A stretch of DNA of 64,000 nucleotides from an uncultured Aquimarina sp. GTDB taxonomy: Bacteria; Bacteroidota; Bacteroidia; Flavobacteriales; Flavobacteriaceae. The translations under genes were made by a program, and so were the position numbers. Shown here piece after piece: positions 46,466 to 53,867 of this stretch. Within the stretch, counting starts at the first letter, position 1, and each line of letters starts with the position of its first letter. The DNA is taken from contig CANMDH010000007.1 in NCBI GenBank assembly GCA_947496555.1, positions 62,001-126,000 on the forward strand, given 5' to 3'. The notes beneath the pieces are model-generated. The model was not told the origin of the DNA, searched no databases, and worked only from the letters and a program-made list of their open reading frames with translations.

Positions 46466-47662
46466 ATGATCGTAGGCATAATAGGTTCTGGAACAATGGG
46501 AAACGGTATCGCACAAGTTGCTGCTACCGCGGGTTGTAAGGTAAAAGTATTTGATACGAATAATCAAGCCTTAGAGAAAAGTAAAAATGCGTTAGAAAAA
46601 ATTCTTTCTCGACTGGTTGAAAAAGGAAGGATTGACCAAGTTGAAAAAAGTCGTATTCAAGGAAATATATCCCATGTACAGAATTTAAAAGACATAGGAG
46701 ATGCAAACCTTACCATAGAAGCAATTATTGAAGATCTGGAAATAAAAAAGAAAGTATTTTCAGAACTGGAAAATTATGTGTCAAAAGACACCATTATTGC
46801 TTCCAATACTTCTTCATTATCTATAGCCTCTATAGCTTCATCATTAGAAAACCCTGAGCGATGTATCGGAATTCACTTTTTTAACCCAGCTCCTTTAATG
46901 AAGTTGGTAGAAGTTATTCCTGCAGTGCAGACTTCTGAAGAAGTTACAAATCAAGTGGTAAACATTATCAAAGATTGGAAAAAAGTCGTAGCGATCGCCA
47001 AAGACACACCAGGTTTTATTGTAAATCGTGTTGCACGGCCCTTTTATGGAGAATCTTTGCGAATTTTGGAAGAAGGACTGGCAGATATTGCTACTATAGA
47101 CTGGAGTTTGAAAACTCTTGGAGGCTTTAGGATGGGACCTTTTGAACTTATGGATTTCATTGGAAACGATGTGAATTATACCGTCACTGAAACAGTTTTC
47201 AAGGCATTCTATTATGACCCTAGGTATAAACCGTCTTTTACTCAAAAAAGATTGTCTGAAGCAGGATATTTAGGCAGAAAGTCTGGGAAAGGGTATTATA
47301 ACTATGACGAAAATGGAAAAATTAGTTCCCAGAATGTCACTTCGAGCGTAGTCGAGAAGTCATCTAAAGAGGAAATTTCTCAATATATTTTTGAAAGAGT
47401 ATTGGTAATGTTGATTAATGAGGCTGCTGATGCCTTATTCTGGAATGTAGCCTCTGCAGAAGATATTGATAATGCCATGACCAAAGGGGTAAATTATCCA
47501 AAAGGATTATTGTTGTGGGCAGATGAAAAAGGAATTGATTGGTGTGTAAATACGTTGGATAAATTGTATGATGAATATCGCGAGGATCGCTACCGTTGTA
47601 GTCCATTGTTAAGAAAGATGGTAAGAGAAAAAAAGATGTTTTTTAAAGGAGTGGTGAGCTAG
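46466..47662 (+). CDS. paaH: PaaH-type 3-hydroxyacyl-CoA dehydrogenase with an in-frame repeat insertion
   Basis: 398 residues. NAD-binding Rossmann start IGSGTMGNGIAQVAATAG near 5-22, catalytic His in GIHFFNPAPLMKLVEV near 132, C-terminal dimerisation domains including RKSGKGYYNY near 271. Between residues about 290 and 300 (NVTSSVVEKSS) the coding DNA is a TCGAG-type repeat (47335-47364); homologues usually lack these residues. The insertion keeps the frame, and the protein should still fold because it falls in a linker. It oxidises 3-hydroxyadipyl-CoA. Confidence 0.94.
   Translation: MIVGIIGSGTMGNGIAQVAATAGCKVKVFDTNNQALEKSKNALEKILSRLVEKGRIDQVEKSRIQGNISHVQNLKDIGDANLTIEAIIEDLEIKKKVFSELENYVSKDTIIASNTSSLSIASIASSLENPERCIGIHFFNPAPLMKLVEVIPAVQTSEEVTNQVVNIIKDWKKVVAIAKDTPGFIVNRVARPFYGESLRILEEGLADIATIDWSLKTLGGFRMGPFELMDFIGNDVNYTVTETVFKAFYYDPRYKPSFTQKRLSEAGYLGRKSGKGYYNYDENGKISSQNVTSSVVEKSSKEEISQYIFERVLVMLINEAADALFWNVASAEDIDNAMTKGVNYPKGLLLWADEKGIDWCVNTLDKLYDEYREDRYRCSPLLRKMVREKKMFFKGVVS
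47335..47364. repeat. ACTTCGAGCGTAGTCGAGAAGT-type repeat inside paaH
   Basis: Hairpin arms ACTTC and GAAGT around CGAGCGTAGTCGA, a well-known Bacteroidota intergenic repeat, here lying wholly inside the paaH frame and translated as NVTSSVVEKSS. Confidence 0.7.
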
Positions 47663-47745
47663 TGAGAGGTGAGTTTGTGAGTGAAGTAGATTAATTTATA
47701 GTAATAATAAAGGTTTATCTCAATGGCTCAAATACTCACACACCC
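47663..47745. repeat. CTCA/TGAG-type repeat tract before the pseudogene
   Basis: The 98-bp gap begins with GTGAGAGGTGAGTTTGTGAG and ends with CTCAAATACTCACACACC, imperfect inverted arms. Similar CTCAAA runs lie before paaI (48155-48180) and paaJ (48590-48620). No gene in the gap. Confidence 0.5.
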
Positions 47746-47760
47746 AAAAACTAAAACAAG

Positions 47761-48135
47761 ATGAAAAGTAAATATCATTTCAAGTTTGAAGATTTAATAA
47801 TCTACAACAAAGCGATGGACTTTGGGTAATCTGTAAATGATCAAATAAATGCTTTTCCAAAAGAAGAAATGTATCGACTTGCTTCGCAATTTATTCGAGC
47901 AGCTGATTCATTGGCTTTGAATATTGCCGAAGGCTCGTCAAGTTCAAATGCTCAATTTAATAGATATTTACAAATGGCCTGGGATAGTGCTCATGAATGT
48001 ATCGTTTGTAGTACAAAAGCTAGATTGAGAGGTTTTATTACAAAAGAACAGGATGAACAAAACAGAGCAGATATTACTGAGTTGTCCAAAATGATAACTT
48101 CTTTTAAGAAACATTTAAAGTCTAAAATGAATTAA
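47761..48135 (+). pseudogene. four-helix bundle (S23/IVS-like) protein gene with in-frame stop
   Basis: Reading from ATG 47761: MKSKYHFKFEDLIIYNKAMDFG, then TAA (47827-47829), then in the same frame SVNDQINAFPKEEMYRLASQFIRAADSLALNIAEG...SMN-type helices to 48135. Homologues read through this point, usually with Glu, so one GAA-to-TAA change would explain it. The rest is intact, and a shorter product from ATG 47869 is possible. The family is known from intervening sequences in 23S rRNA genes and as scattered single genes. It interrupts the paaH-paaI junction. Confidence 0.75.
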
Positions 48136-48171
48136 AATTTGAAAACTAATAGCTCACATACTCAAAAACTC

Positions 48172-48576
48172 ATGGACTCAAATGCTATACCTGTAAAGAT
48201 GCTATCTCTTGATCCTTTTAGTCAATGGCTGGGTATTGAGGTTTTAGAAGTTGAAAAAGGAAGATGCAAAGTAGGAATGACCGTGAGAAAAGAAATGCTG
48301 AACAGTATGGGTAAGGCACATGGAGGAATATCTTACAGTTTGGCTGATACCGCTTTTGGTTTTTCGGCAAATACACATGGGAAATATGCAGTGTCTATAG
48401 AAACTTCAATCAATCATATAGAGGCATTGGAAGAAGGCGATTATTTAACCGCCGAAGCTACTGTGGATGTGACCAAAACCAAGGTCGGATTTAATATTGT
48501 TGAAGTCAAACGAGGAGATCAAATTGTTGCACTGTTCAAAGGGGTAGTATACAGAACAAATAAAAATTGGGAATAG
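48172..48576 (+). CDS. paaI: PaaI-type hotdog thioesterase
   Basis: 134 residues from ATG 48172; a TTG at 48139 would add 11 residues encoded by the CTCA repeat and is rejected. Hotdog motif GKAHGGISYSLADTAFGFSANTHG near 45-68 with the catalytic Asp. It hydrolyses dead-end (hydroxy)phenylacetyl-CoA and related thioesters to free CoA. Confidence 0.92.
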   Translation: MDSNAIPVKMLSLDPFSQWLGIEVLEVEKGRCKVGMTVRKEMLNSMGKAHGGISYSLADTAFGFSANTHGKYAVSIETSINHIEALEEGDYLTAEATVDVTKTKVGFNIVEVKRGDQIVALFKGVVYRTNKNWE

Positions 48577-48623
48577 AACATGAAACTTAAGATACTCAAA
48601 GACTCAAACACTCAAGAACTAAA
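48577..48623. repeat. CTCAAA repeat tract before paaJ
   Basis: ACTCAAAGACTCAAACACTC in the 47-bp gap: three near-copies of a 9-10 bp unit. Same type as the tracts around the four-helix-bundle pseudogene. Confidence 0.45.
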
Positions 48624-49835
48624 ATGAAGGAAGCATATATCATAGATGGAATCCGAACACCAATCGGAAGTTATAAAGGAACATTATCAGGGGTTCGAAC
48701 CGATGATTTGGGTGCCTTGGTTATTGAAAAACTTGTAGAAAAGAATCCAAATATACCCAAAGAAGCGTATGACGATGTGATCATGGGTTGTGCTAACCAG
48801 GCAGGAGAAGATAATCGTAATGTAGCCAGGATGGCTTTACTTCTTGCAGGCTTGCCTTTTTCAGTCCCTGGAGAAACAGTAAATCGTCTTTGTAGTTCAG
48901 GTTTATCAGCTATTATTCACGCTAATCGAGCAATTAAAGCAGGTGATGGAGATCTTTTTATTTCTGGAGGAGTGGAAAACATGACTCGCGGCCCTTATGT
49001 AATTGCGAAACCTTCGTCTGCTTTTGGTAATGATTCAAAAATGTATGACTCCAGTTTTGGATGGCGTTTTGTAAATCAAAAGATGCATGACCTTTACGGA
49101 ACTGATGGCATGGGTAATACTGCAGAAAATCTAGTAGAAAAGTATAATATCTCAAGAGAAGATCAGGATGCTTTTGCTTATTGGAGTCAGATGAAAGCAT
49201 CCAAAGCGCAACAATCAGGACGATTAGCAAAAGAGATTACTACGGTAGAGATTCCGCAAAGAAAAAAAGATCCAACGCTATTTTCAGATGATGAATTCAT
49301 CAAGCCTAGTACCAGCAAAGAAGTACTTGCAAAATTAAGACCCGCTTTTAAGAAAGACGGAAGTGTGACCGCTGGCAATTCTTCAGGTTTAAATGACGGT
49401 GCTGCAGCAACTATTATTGCTTCAGAAGATGCTATTAAAAAGTATAGTCTTAAGCCTTTGGCAAGAATAGTAAGTTCTGCGGTTGTAGGTGTAGAACCTA
49501 GAATTATGGGTATTGGCCCGGTTCAAGCTTCTAATAAAGCATTAGAAAAGGCTGGAATTACTATGAATGATATTGATATCATCGAACTTAATGAAGCTTT
49601 TGCTTCACAGGCATTAGCTTGTATAAGAGAGTGGGGATTGGCCGATGATGATCCAAGAATAAATCCAAACGGAGGATCAATTGCCATAGGACATCCTCTA
49701 GGGGTAACAGGAACCAGAATAGCTTATTCTGCAGCCTTAGAATTACAAGAACAAAAGAAACGTTATGCATTGATCACTATGTGTGTGGGAGTGGGTCAAG
49801 GATATGCTTGCGTAATTGAAAACACAAATCTCTAA
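48624..49835 (+). CDS. paaJ: PaaJ-type 3-oxoadipyl-CoA thiolase
   Basis: 403 residues. Nucleophile Cys in VNRLCSSGLSAI near 91, GGVENMTRGPYVI near 115, GGSIAIGHPLGVTGTR near 354 and the second active-site Cys in MCVGVGQGYACVIE near the end. It cleaves 3-oxoadipyl-CoA to succinyl-CoA and acetyl-CoA, and the dehydro suberyl intermediate earlier in the pathway. paaZ follows after 3 bp. Confidence 0.94.
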   Translation: MKEAYIIDGIRTPIGSYKGTLSGVRTDDLGALVIEKLVEKNPNIPKEAYDDVIMGCANQAGEDNRNVARMALLLAGLPFSVPGETVNRLCSSGLSAIIHANRAIKAGDGDLFISGGVENMTRGPYVIAKPSSAFGNDSKMYDSSFGWRFVNQKMHDLYGTDGMGNTAENLVEKYNISREDQDAFAYWSQMKASKAQQSGRLAKEITTVEIPQRKKDPTLFSDDEFIKPSTSKEVLAKLRPAFKKDGSVTAGNSSGLNDGAAATIIASEDAIKKYSLKPLARIVSSAVVGVEPRIMGIGPVQASNKALEKAGITMNDIDIIELNEAFASQALACIREWGLADDDPRINPNGGSIAIGHPLGVTGTRIAYSAALELQEQKKRYALITMCVGVGQGYACVIENTNL

Positions 49836-49838
49836 TTT

Positions 49839-52337
49839 ATGCAAATCTTAGAAAGTTATATCAACGGTAAATGGGTAGCGGGTTCTGGCGATGGGCTTGT
49901 GATGCATGATGCTGTTACCGGTGAAGTAATAGGCCGAGCTACTACAGAAGGTCTTGATATTCCCGAAGTACTACAATATGGTCGAACCAAAGGCGGAGAA
50001 GTCTTGAGAAAAATGACTTTTCAGCAAAGAGGCAACATGCTCAAAAAATTGGCGCTATATCTTACCAAAAGAAAGGAAGATTTTTATGAGTTGAGCTACC
50101 GCACAGGAGCAACTAGAATAGACAGTTGGATTGATATAGAAGGAGGTTTTGGAAATTTATTTGCCAATGCATCTTTACGTAAGCTTTTCCCTAATCAATC
50201 GTATCATGTAGAAGGTGATCCGGTAGATCTTTCCAGAGGAGGTCGTTTTATGGCACATCACATTTTGGTGCCAAAAAGAGGAGTGGCTGTACATATCAAT
50301 GCTTTTAATTTTCCGATTTGGGGAATGTTAGAAAAATGTGCGGTAAATTGGATGGCTGGAGTACCAGCAGTGGTATTACCCGCTCCCCAAACTGCCTATT
50401 TAACTGAAGCAGTGGTGAGAGTAATTGTAGATTCAAGCATTCTTCCTGAAGGGTCATTACAATTGCTTAGTGGAATGACCAAAAACATATTAGATACAGT
50501 AGAATCACAAGATGTAGTAACTTTTACAGGTTCTGCACATACAGGGAGATTATTGAAAGCACATCCTAGGTTGATAGAAGAATCTGTTCCTTTTACTATG
50601 GAGGCTGATTCTCTAAATGCGTCAGTTTTAGGAAAAGATGCTGTGCCAGGAACTCCAGAATTTGATCTATTCGTTAAAGAAGTTCGTAAAGAAATGACCG
50701 TAAAGTCTGGTCAGAAATGTACTGCAATTCGTAGAATTATTGTGCCCGCAGATCTTGTTGAAGATGTTCAGATTGCTTTAGGACAACAATTAGATAAAGT
50801 AACGATAGGTGATCCAAGGCTTAAAGAAGTTAGAATGGGAGCCCTAGCAAGCAAACAACAGGTTGAAAGTTTTAGAAATAATGTGTCCGAAATTGCCAAA
50901 ACTGCTCAAATGGTATATGGTGATCTGGATAAAATTGAAACGGTAGGTGCCGATGCTCAAAAAGGAGCATTTGTACCCCCCATTTTGTTAAGAGAAGACA
51001 ACCCTTTCAAAAATACAGAAGCTCATGTGATCGAGGCGTTCGGACCGGTTTCAACCATTATGCCCTATGATACCTTAGATGATGCTATAGCTTTAACTCA
51101 TATGGGTAAAGGATCATTGGTGTCTTCAATTTTTACATATGATGATATCATAGCTAAAGAATTTGTGGTAGGAGCAGCTTCCCATCATGGACGCATTTTA
51201 GTAGGAAATCGAGAAAATGCCAGACAGAGTACTGGTCATGGTTCTCCTTTACCAATGCTTACACATGGTGGTCCCGGTCGTGCTGGAGGAGGAGAAGAAA
51301 TGGGGGGTATGAGAGGTATCAAGCACTATATGCAACGATGTGCGGTGCAAGGAACTCCAACTACATTAACGGAGATAACAGGAATTTACCAAGCTAATTC
51401 TGCTTATAAACCATCAGAAAAACATCCTTTTGCCTATCATTGGGAAGATATCGAACCTGGAATGTCCATCAAAACCCATAAACGTACGGTAACCGATACC
51501 GATATTATCAATTTTGCAAACCTGACCTGGGATCATTTTTATGCACATACCGATATTACATCCTTAGACGGAAGTATTTTCGAGAAACGTACTGCTCATG
51601 GATATTTTATTCTTGCCGCAGCAGCAGGATTGTTTGTATATCCAAATAAAGGACCAGTTGCAGCTAATTATGGGTTAGAGGAATGCAGATTTTTACGTCC
51701 TATATATCACAACGATACAGTATATGTGAGACTAACATGTAAACAAAAAATCGATCGCGATCATCGAGGTAAAGAATTACCTAGTGGAATTGTGAAGTGG
51801 TTTGTTGAAGTCTTTGATCAGGAAGATGAATTGGCGGCGATTGCTACAATTTTGACCATGGTACAGAAAAAATCACCATTTGTACAAGTGGATCGATCAA
51901 ATATTGAAGGGTATTTAGCAAAGCTTACTGAAGATATGAAACCCAAATGGGGACTGATGACGGCACAGCATATGGTGGAGCATTTAGAGTATACGATTAG
52001 GATTGGTTCTGGTCAAATTCAGGATTTTGAAATTGCGACACCGGAAGATAAACTAGAAAGAGTTCAGGAAATGATTTATAATCATAGACCTATGCCCAAA
52101 GAACACAATCATCCTTTAATGAAAAAAGGAACCATAGAAGGTTTGAAACATGATGACCTATCTACAGCTAAAGTTAAATTGTTAGAAGCTTATGATGAGT
52201 TTGAAACCTATTTCAAAGAAAATCCGGAAGCAATTACCAAAAATGTTGTTTTTGGAGAAATGAATAAGTTTGAATGGGATTTGTTGAATAGCAAACATTT
52301 CAATCATCATTTTGAACAATTCAATCTGTTAGATTGA
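49839..52337 (+). CDS. paaZ: PaaZ bifunctional aldehyde dehydrogenase/oxepin-CoA hydrolase with extra DinB-like C-terminal domain
   Basis: 832 residues against about 680 for classic PaaZ. ALDH domain at about 1-510, with FTMEADSLNASVLG (Glu) and SGQKCTAIRRI (catalytic Cys). MaoC-like hydratase domain at about 525-680 (DIEPGMSIKTHKRTVTDTDIINFANLTWDHFYAHTD). A further 140 residues (690-832; KPKWGLMTAQHMVEHLEYTIRIGSG ... FNHHFEQFNLL) resemble the DinB/DUF1569 four-helix fold with its spaced His. It opens the oxepin ring and oxidises the aldehyde. The extra domain is probably a Bacteroidota feature of unknown role. Confidence 0.92.
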   Translation: MQILESYINGKWVAGSGDGLVMHDAVTGEVIGRATTEGLDIPEVLQYGRTKGGEVLRKMTFQQRGNMLKKLALYLTKRKEDFYELSYRTGATRIDSWIDIEGGFGNLFANASLRKLFPNQSYHVEGDPVDLSRGGRFMAHHILVPKRGVAVHINAFNFPIWGMLEKCAVNWMAGVPAVVLPAPQTAYLTEAVVRVIVDSSILPEGSLQLLSGMTKNILDTVESQDVVTFTGSAHTGRLLKAHPRLIEESVPFTMEADSLNASVLGKDAVPGTPEFDLFVKEVRKEMTVKSGQKCTAIRRIIVPADLVEDVQIALGQQLDKVTIGDPRLKEVRMGALASKQQVESFRNNVSEIAKTAQMVYGDLDKIETVGADAQKGAFVPPILLREDNPFKNTEAHVIEAFGPVSTIMPYDTLDDAIALTHMGKGSLVSSIFTYDDIIAKEFVVGAASHHGRILVGNRENARQSTGHGSPLPMLTHGGPGRAGGGEEMGGMRGIKHYMQRCAVQGTPTTLTEITGIYQANSAYKPSEKHPFAYHWEDIEPGMSIKTHKRTVTDTDIINFANLTWDHFYAHTDITSLDGSIFEKRTAHGYFILAAAAGLFVYPNKGPVAANYGLEECRFLRPIYHNDTVYVRLTCKQKIDRDHRGKELPSGIVKWFVEVFDQEDELAAIATILTMVQKKSPFVQVDRSNIEGYLAKLTEDMKPKWGLMTAQHMVEHLEYTIRIGSGQIQDFEIATPEDKLERVQEMIYNHRPMPKEHNHPLMKKGTIEGLKHDDLSTAKVKLLEAYDEFETYFKENPEAITKNVVFGEMNKFEWDLLNSKHFNHHFEQFNLLD

Positions 52338-52348
52338 ATTGTTCAAAA
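52310..52348 (+). terminator. 17-bp perfect inverted repeat at the paaZ stop codon
   Basis: TTTTGAACAATTCAATC and its exact reverse complement enclose a 5-base loop (TGTTA). The stem overlaps the last codons and the TGA of paaZ. No T-run of note follows, so terminator is inferred from stem strength only; it may instead protect the upstream mRNA 3' end. Confidence 0.5.
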
Positions 52349-52367
52349 TTTCCACGAAGGTGGAAAT
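52348..52367. repeat. ATTTCC...GGAAAT palindrome, left border of GIY-YIG copy A
   Basis: ATTTCCACGAAGGTGGAAAT followed by CTC and an AT-rich stretch to the GIY-YIG start at 52387. Same layout as the palindrome at 53488. Confidence 0.75.
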
Positions 52368-52386
52368 CTCATTAATCAAAGTTGAA

Positions 52387-52690
52387 ATGACAGTTTGGAG
52401 TATATATATTATAACAAACAAACCCAATGGAGTTCTTTATAGGAGTTACCAGAGATTTAAAAAGAAGAATATATCGACATAAAAATAAAGCGCATCCAAA
52501 TACATTTTCAGCAAGGTATAACTTAGACAAGTTGATCTATTTTGAAAATTATGAAACAAAAGAAGAAGCTTACGCTAGAGAAAGACAAATGAAGAAATGG
52601 AATCGAGAATGTAAAATTAAGCTTATAGAGGAAGAAAACCAAGATTGGGTTGATTTGAGCATAAAATTGAATAGGACAGAAAAAAATTAA
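52387..52690 (+). pseudogene. GIY-YIG nuclease copy A, frameshifted
   Basis: From ATG 52387 the frame reads MTVWSIYIITNKPNGVLY, then must shift at about 52440 to continue GVTRDLKRRIYRHKNK ... YARERQMKKWNRECKIKLIEE. Compared with copy B at 53523 two bases (AT, of the TATATAGG expected for YIG) are missing at the GIY-YIG motif itself. The rest keeps the catalytic-type Arg and Glu region. UPF0213-type single-domain nuclease, about 95 residues before damage. It lies between palindromes 52348 and 52707. Confidence 0.8.
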
Positions 52691-52706
52691 GAATTAAAAT
52701 CATAAG

Positions 52707-52725
52707 ATTCCCGCCTACGTGGGAA
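52707..52725. repeat. ATTCCC...GGGAA palindrome, right border of GIY-YIG copy A
   Basis: ATTCCCGCCTACGTGGGAA, preceded by AAAATCATAAG as copy B's right border is by AAAATTAAAAG. It is followed by ATGACA, the usual end of the element, which here supplies the start codon of the hydratase gene at 52734. Confidence 0.75.
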
Positions 52726-52733
52726 CGCAAGGC

Positions 52734-53486
52734 ATGACACAACCATACGTAAACATAACAATTGAAAACGGAGTAGGGACGATAGAGTTTTTCCATCCTG
52801 CTCATAATTCTTTACCGGGAGATATTCTAGCAAAACTGGCACAAACCATAACAGATGCCGGTAATAATGATGAGATAAAAGTAATTGTACTAAAAAGCGG
52901 AAGAGATAGAACTTTTTGTGCTGGAGCAAGCTTTAAAGAATTGATCAATATCAACAATGCGGAAACCGGGAAGGTATTCTTTTCTGGATTTGCCAATGTG
53001 ATTAATGCCATGCGCAAATGTCCAAAATTTATTATTGGTAGAGTGCAAGGAAAAACTGTTGGGGGTGGAGTTGGAGTAGCATCAGCTACCGATTATTGTA
53101 TGGCTACCAAATATGCGGCTATTAAGTTGAGTGAGCTTAATGTTGGAATAGGACCTTTTGTAGTTGGTCCCGCGGTAGAACGTAAAATAGGACTGTCTGC
53201 TATGACACAAATTGCCATCGACGCTAATACGTTTTATAGTGCAGAATGGGCAAAAGAAAAAGGATTGTTTACCCATGTTTTTGAAGATATAGAAACATTA
53301 GATGCCGAAGTAAAAGCATTTGCAGAGCATTTGTGTACTTATAATCCCGAAGCAATGCGTGAAATGAAAAAAGTATTCTGGCAAGGTACCGAACATTGGG
53401 GTACGTTATTGGCAGAAAGAGCGGTGATTAGTGGAAGATTGGTGTTAAGTGATTTTACGAAGGAAACATTGAAACGATTTAAATAA
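52734..53486 (+). CDS. enoyl-CoA hydratase/isomerase-family protein (PaaF position)
   Basis: 250 residues from ATG 52734; a GTG at 52719 lies in the repeat and is rejected. Crotonase fold: TFCAGASFKEL near 64, GKTVGGGVGVASATDYCMAT near 107 and LSELNVGIGPFVVGP near 132. The Glu present after GGG in true hydratases is replaced by Gly, while the second Glu (SEL) is kept, so hydration of 2,3-dehydroadipyl-CoA is uncertain. Its place in the operon makes it the candidate PaaF. Confidence 0.8.
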   Translation: MTQPYVNITIENGVGTIEFFHPAHNSLPGDILAKLAQTITDAGNNDEIKVIVLKSGRDRTFCAGASFKELININNAETGKVFFSGFANVINAMRKCPKFIIGRVQGKTVGGGVGVASATDYCMATKYAAIKLSELNVGIGPFVVGPAVERKIGLSAMTQIAIDANTFYSAEWAKEKGLFTHVFEDIETLDAEVKAFAEHLCTYNPEAMREMKKVFWQGTEHWGTLLAERAVISGRLVLSDFTKETLKRFK

Positions 53487-53487
53487 A

Positions 53488-53507
53488 TTCCTGCGTAGCC
53501 AGGAATC
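53488..53507. repeat. ATTCCTGC...AGGAAT palindrome, left border of GIY-YIG copy B
   Basis: ATTCCTGCGTAGCCAGGAAT, followed by CTC and AT-rich sequence up to ATG 53523, just as at copy A. Confidence 0.8.
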
Positions 53508-53522
53508 TCTAATAAAATAATA

Positions 53523-53864
53523 ATGAAACTTTGGTATGTCTATATAATGGCAAATAAATCCAATAGAGTTATTTATATTGGCTGTACGGATGATTTAGAA
53601 GCGAGAATATTGGAGCATAAAAACAAAGTTTTCAAGAAATCATTTACCGCAAAATATAATTGCAACAGACTTGTATATTTTGAAGAATTTGAAAATGGAT
53701 CTGAGGCTTCCAAAAGAGAAAGACAAATGAAGAAATGGAAGAGAGATTGGAAAGACAATTTAATGAATGATATGAATCCAAGTTGGATGGATATTTCTTT
53801 AAATTGGTCAAATAGTATTAATTCAGTTTATAAAATTAAAAGATTCCTGCCTACGCAGGAATAA
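53523..53864 (+). CDS. GIY-YIG single-domain nuclease, copy B (intact)
   Basis: 113 residues. YVYIMANKSNRVIYIGCTDDLEARILEHKNK gives the GIY-YIG strands (VYI...YIG) and catalytic-type Arg; EASKRERQMKKWKRDWKDNL holds the metal-binding-type Glu. No other domain. The last seven codons (RFLPTQE and stop) are encoded by the palindrome at 53843. It sits between palindromes in the middle of a catabolic operon that has no need of a nuclease. Possible role: nicking or mobilising the palindromic repeats; alternative: a repair nuclease. Confidence 0.85.
   Translation: MKLWYVYIMANKSNRVIYIGCTDDLEARILEHKNKVFKKSFTAKYNCNRLVYFEEFENGSEASKRERQMKKWKRDWKDNLMNDMNPSWMDISLNWSNSINSVYKIKRFLPTQE
53843..53862. repeat. 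perfect ATTCCTGC/GCAGGAAT palindrome, right border of GIY-YIG copy B
   Basis: ATTCCTGCCTACGCAGGAAT, an 8-bp perfect stem with a 4-base loop, overlapping the nuclease stop codon. It ends 5 bp before the paaY start. Confidence 0.8.
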
Positions 53865-53867
53865 GTT

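Noticed and set aside
48139-48171. Upstream TTG start for paaI
   Set aside because: The added residues are encoded by the CTCA repeat and do not match the family N-terminus.
52387-53864. Insertion sequence with transposase
   Set aside because: No DDE, HUH or tyrosine transposase domain; the only enzymes are GIY-YIG nucleases, and no target-site duplication could be established.
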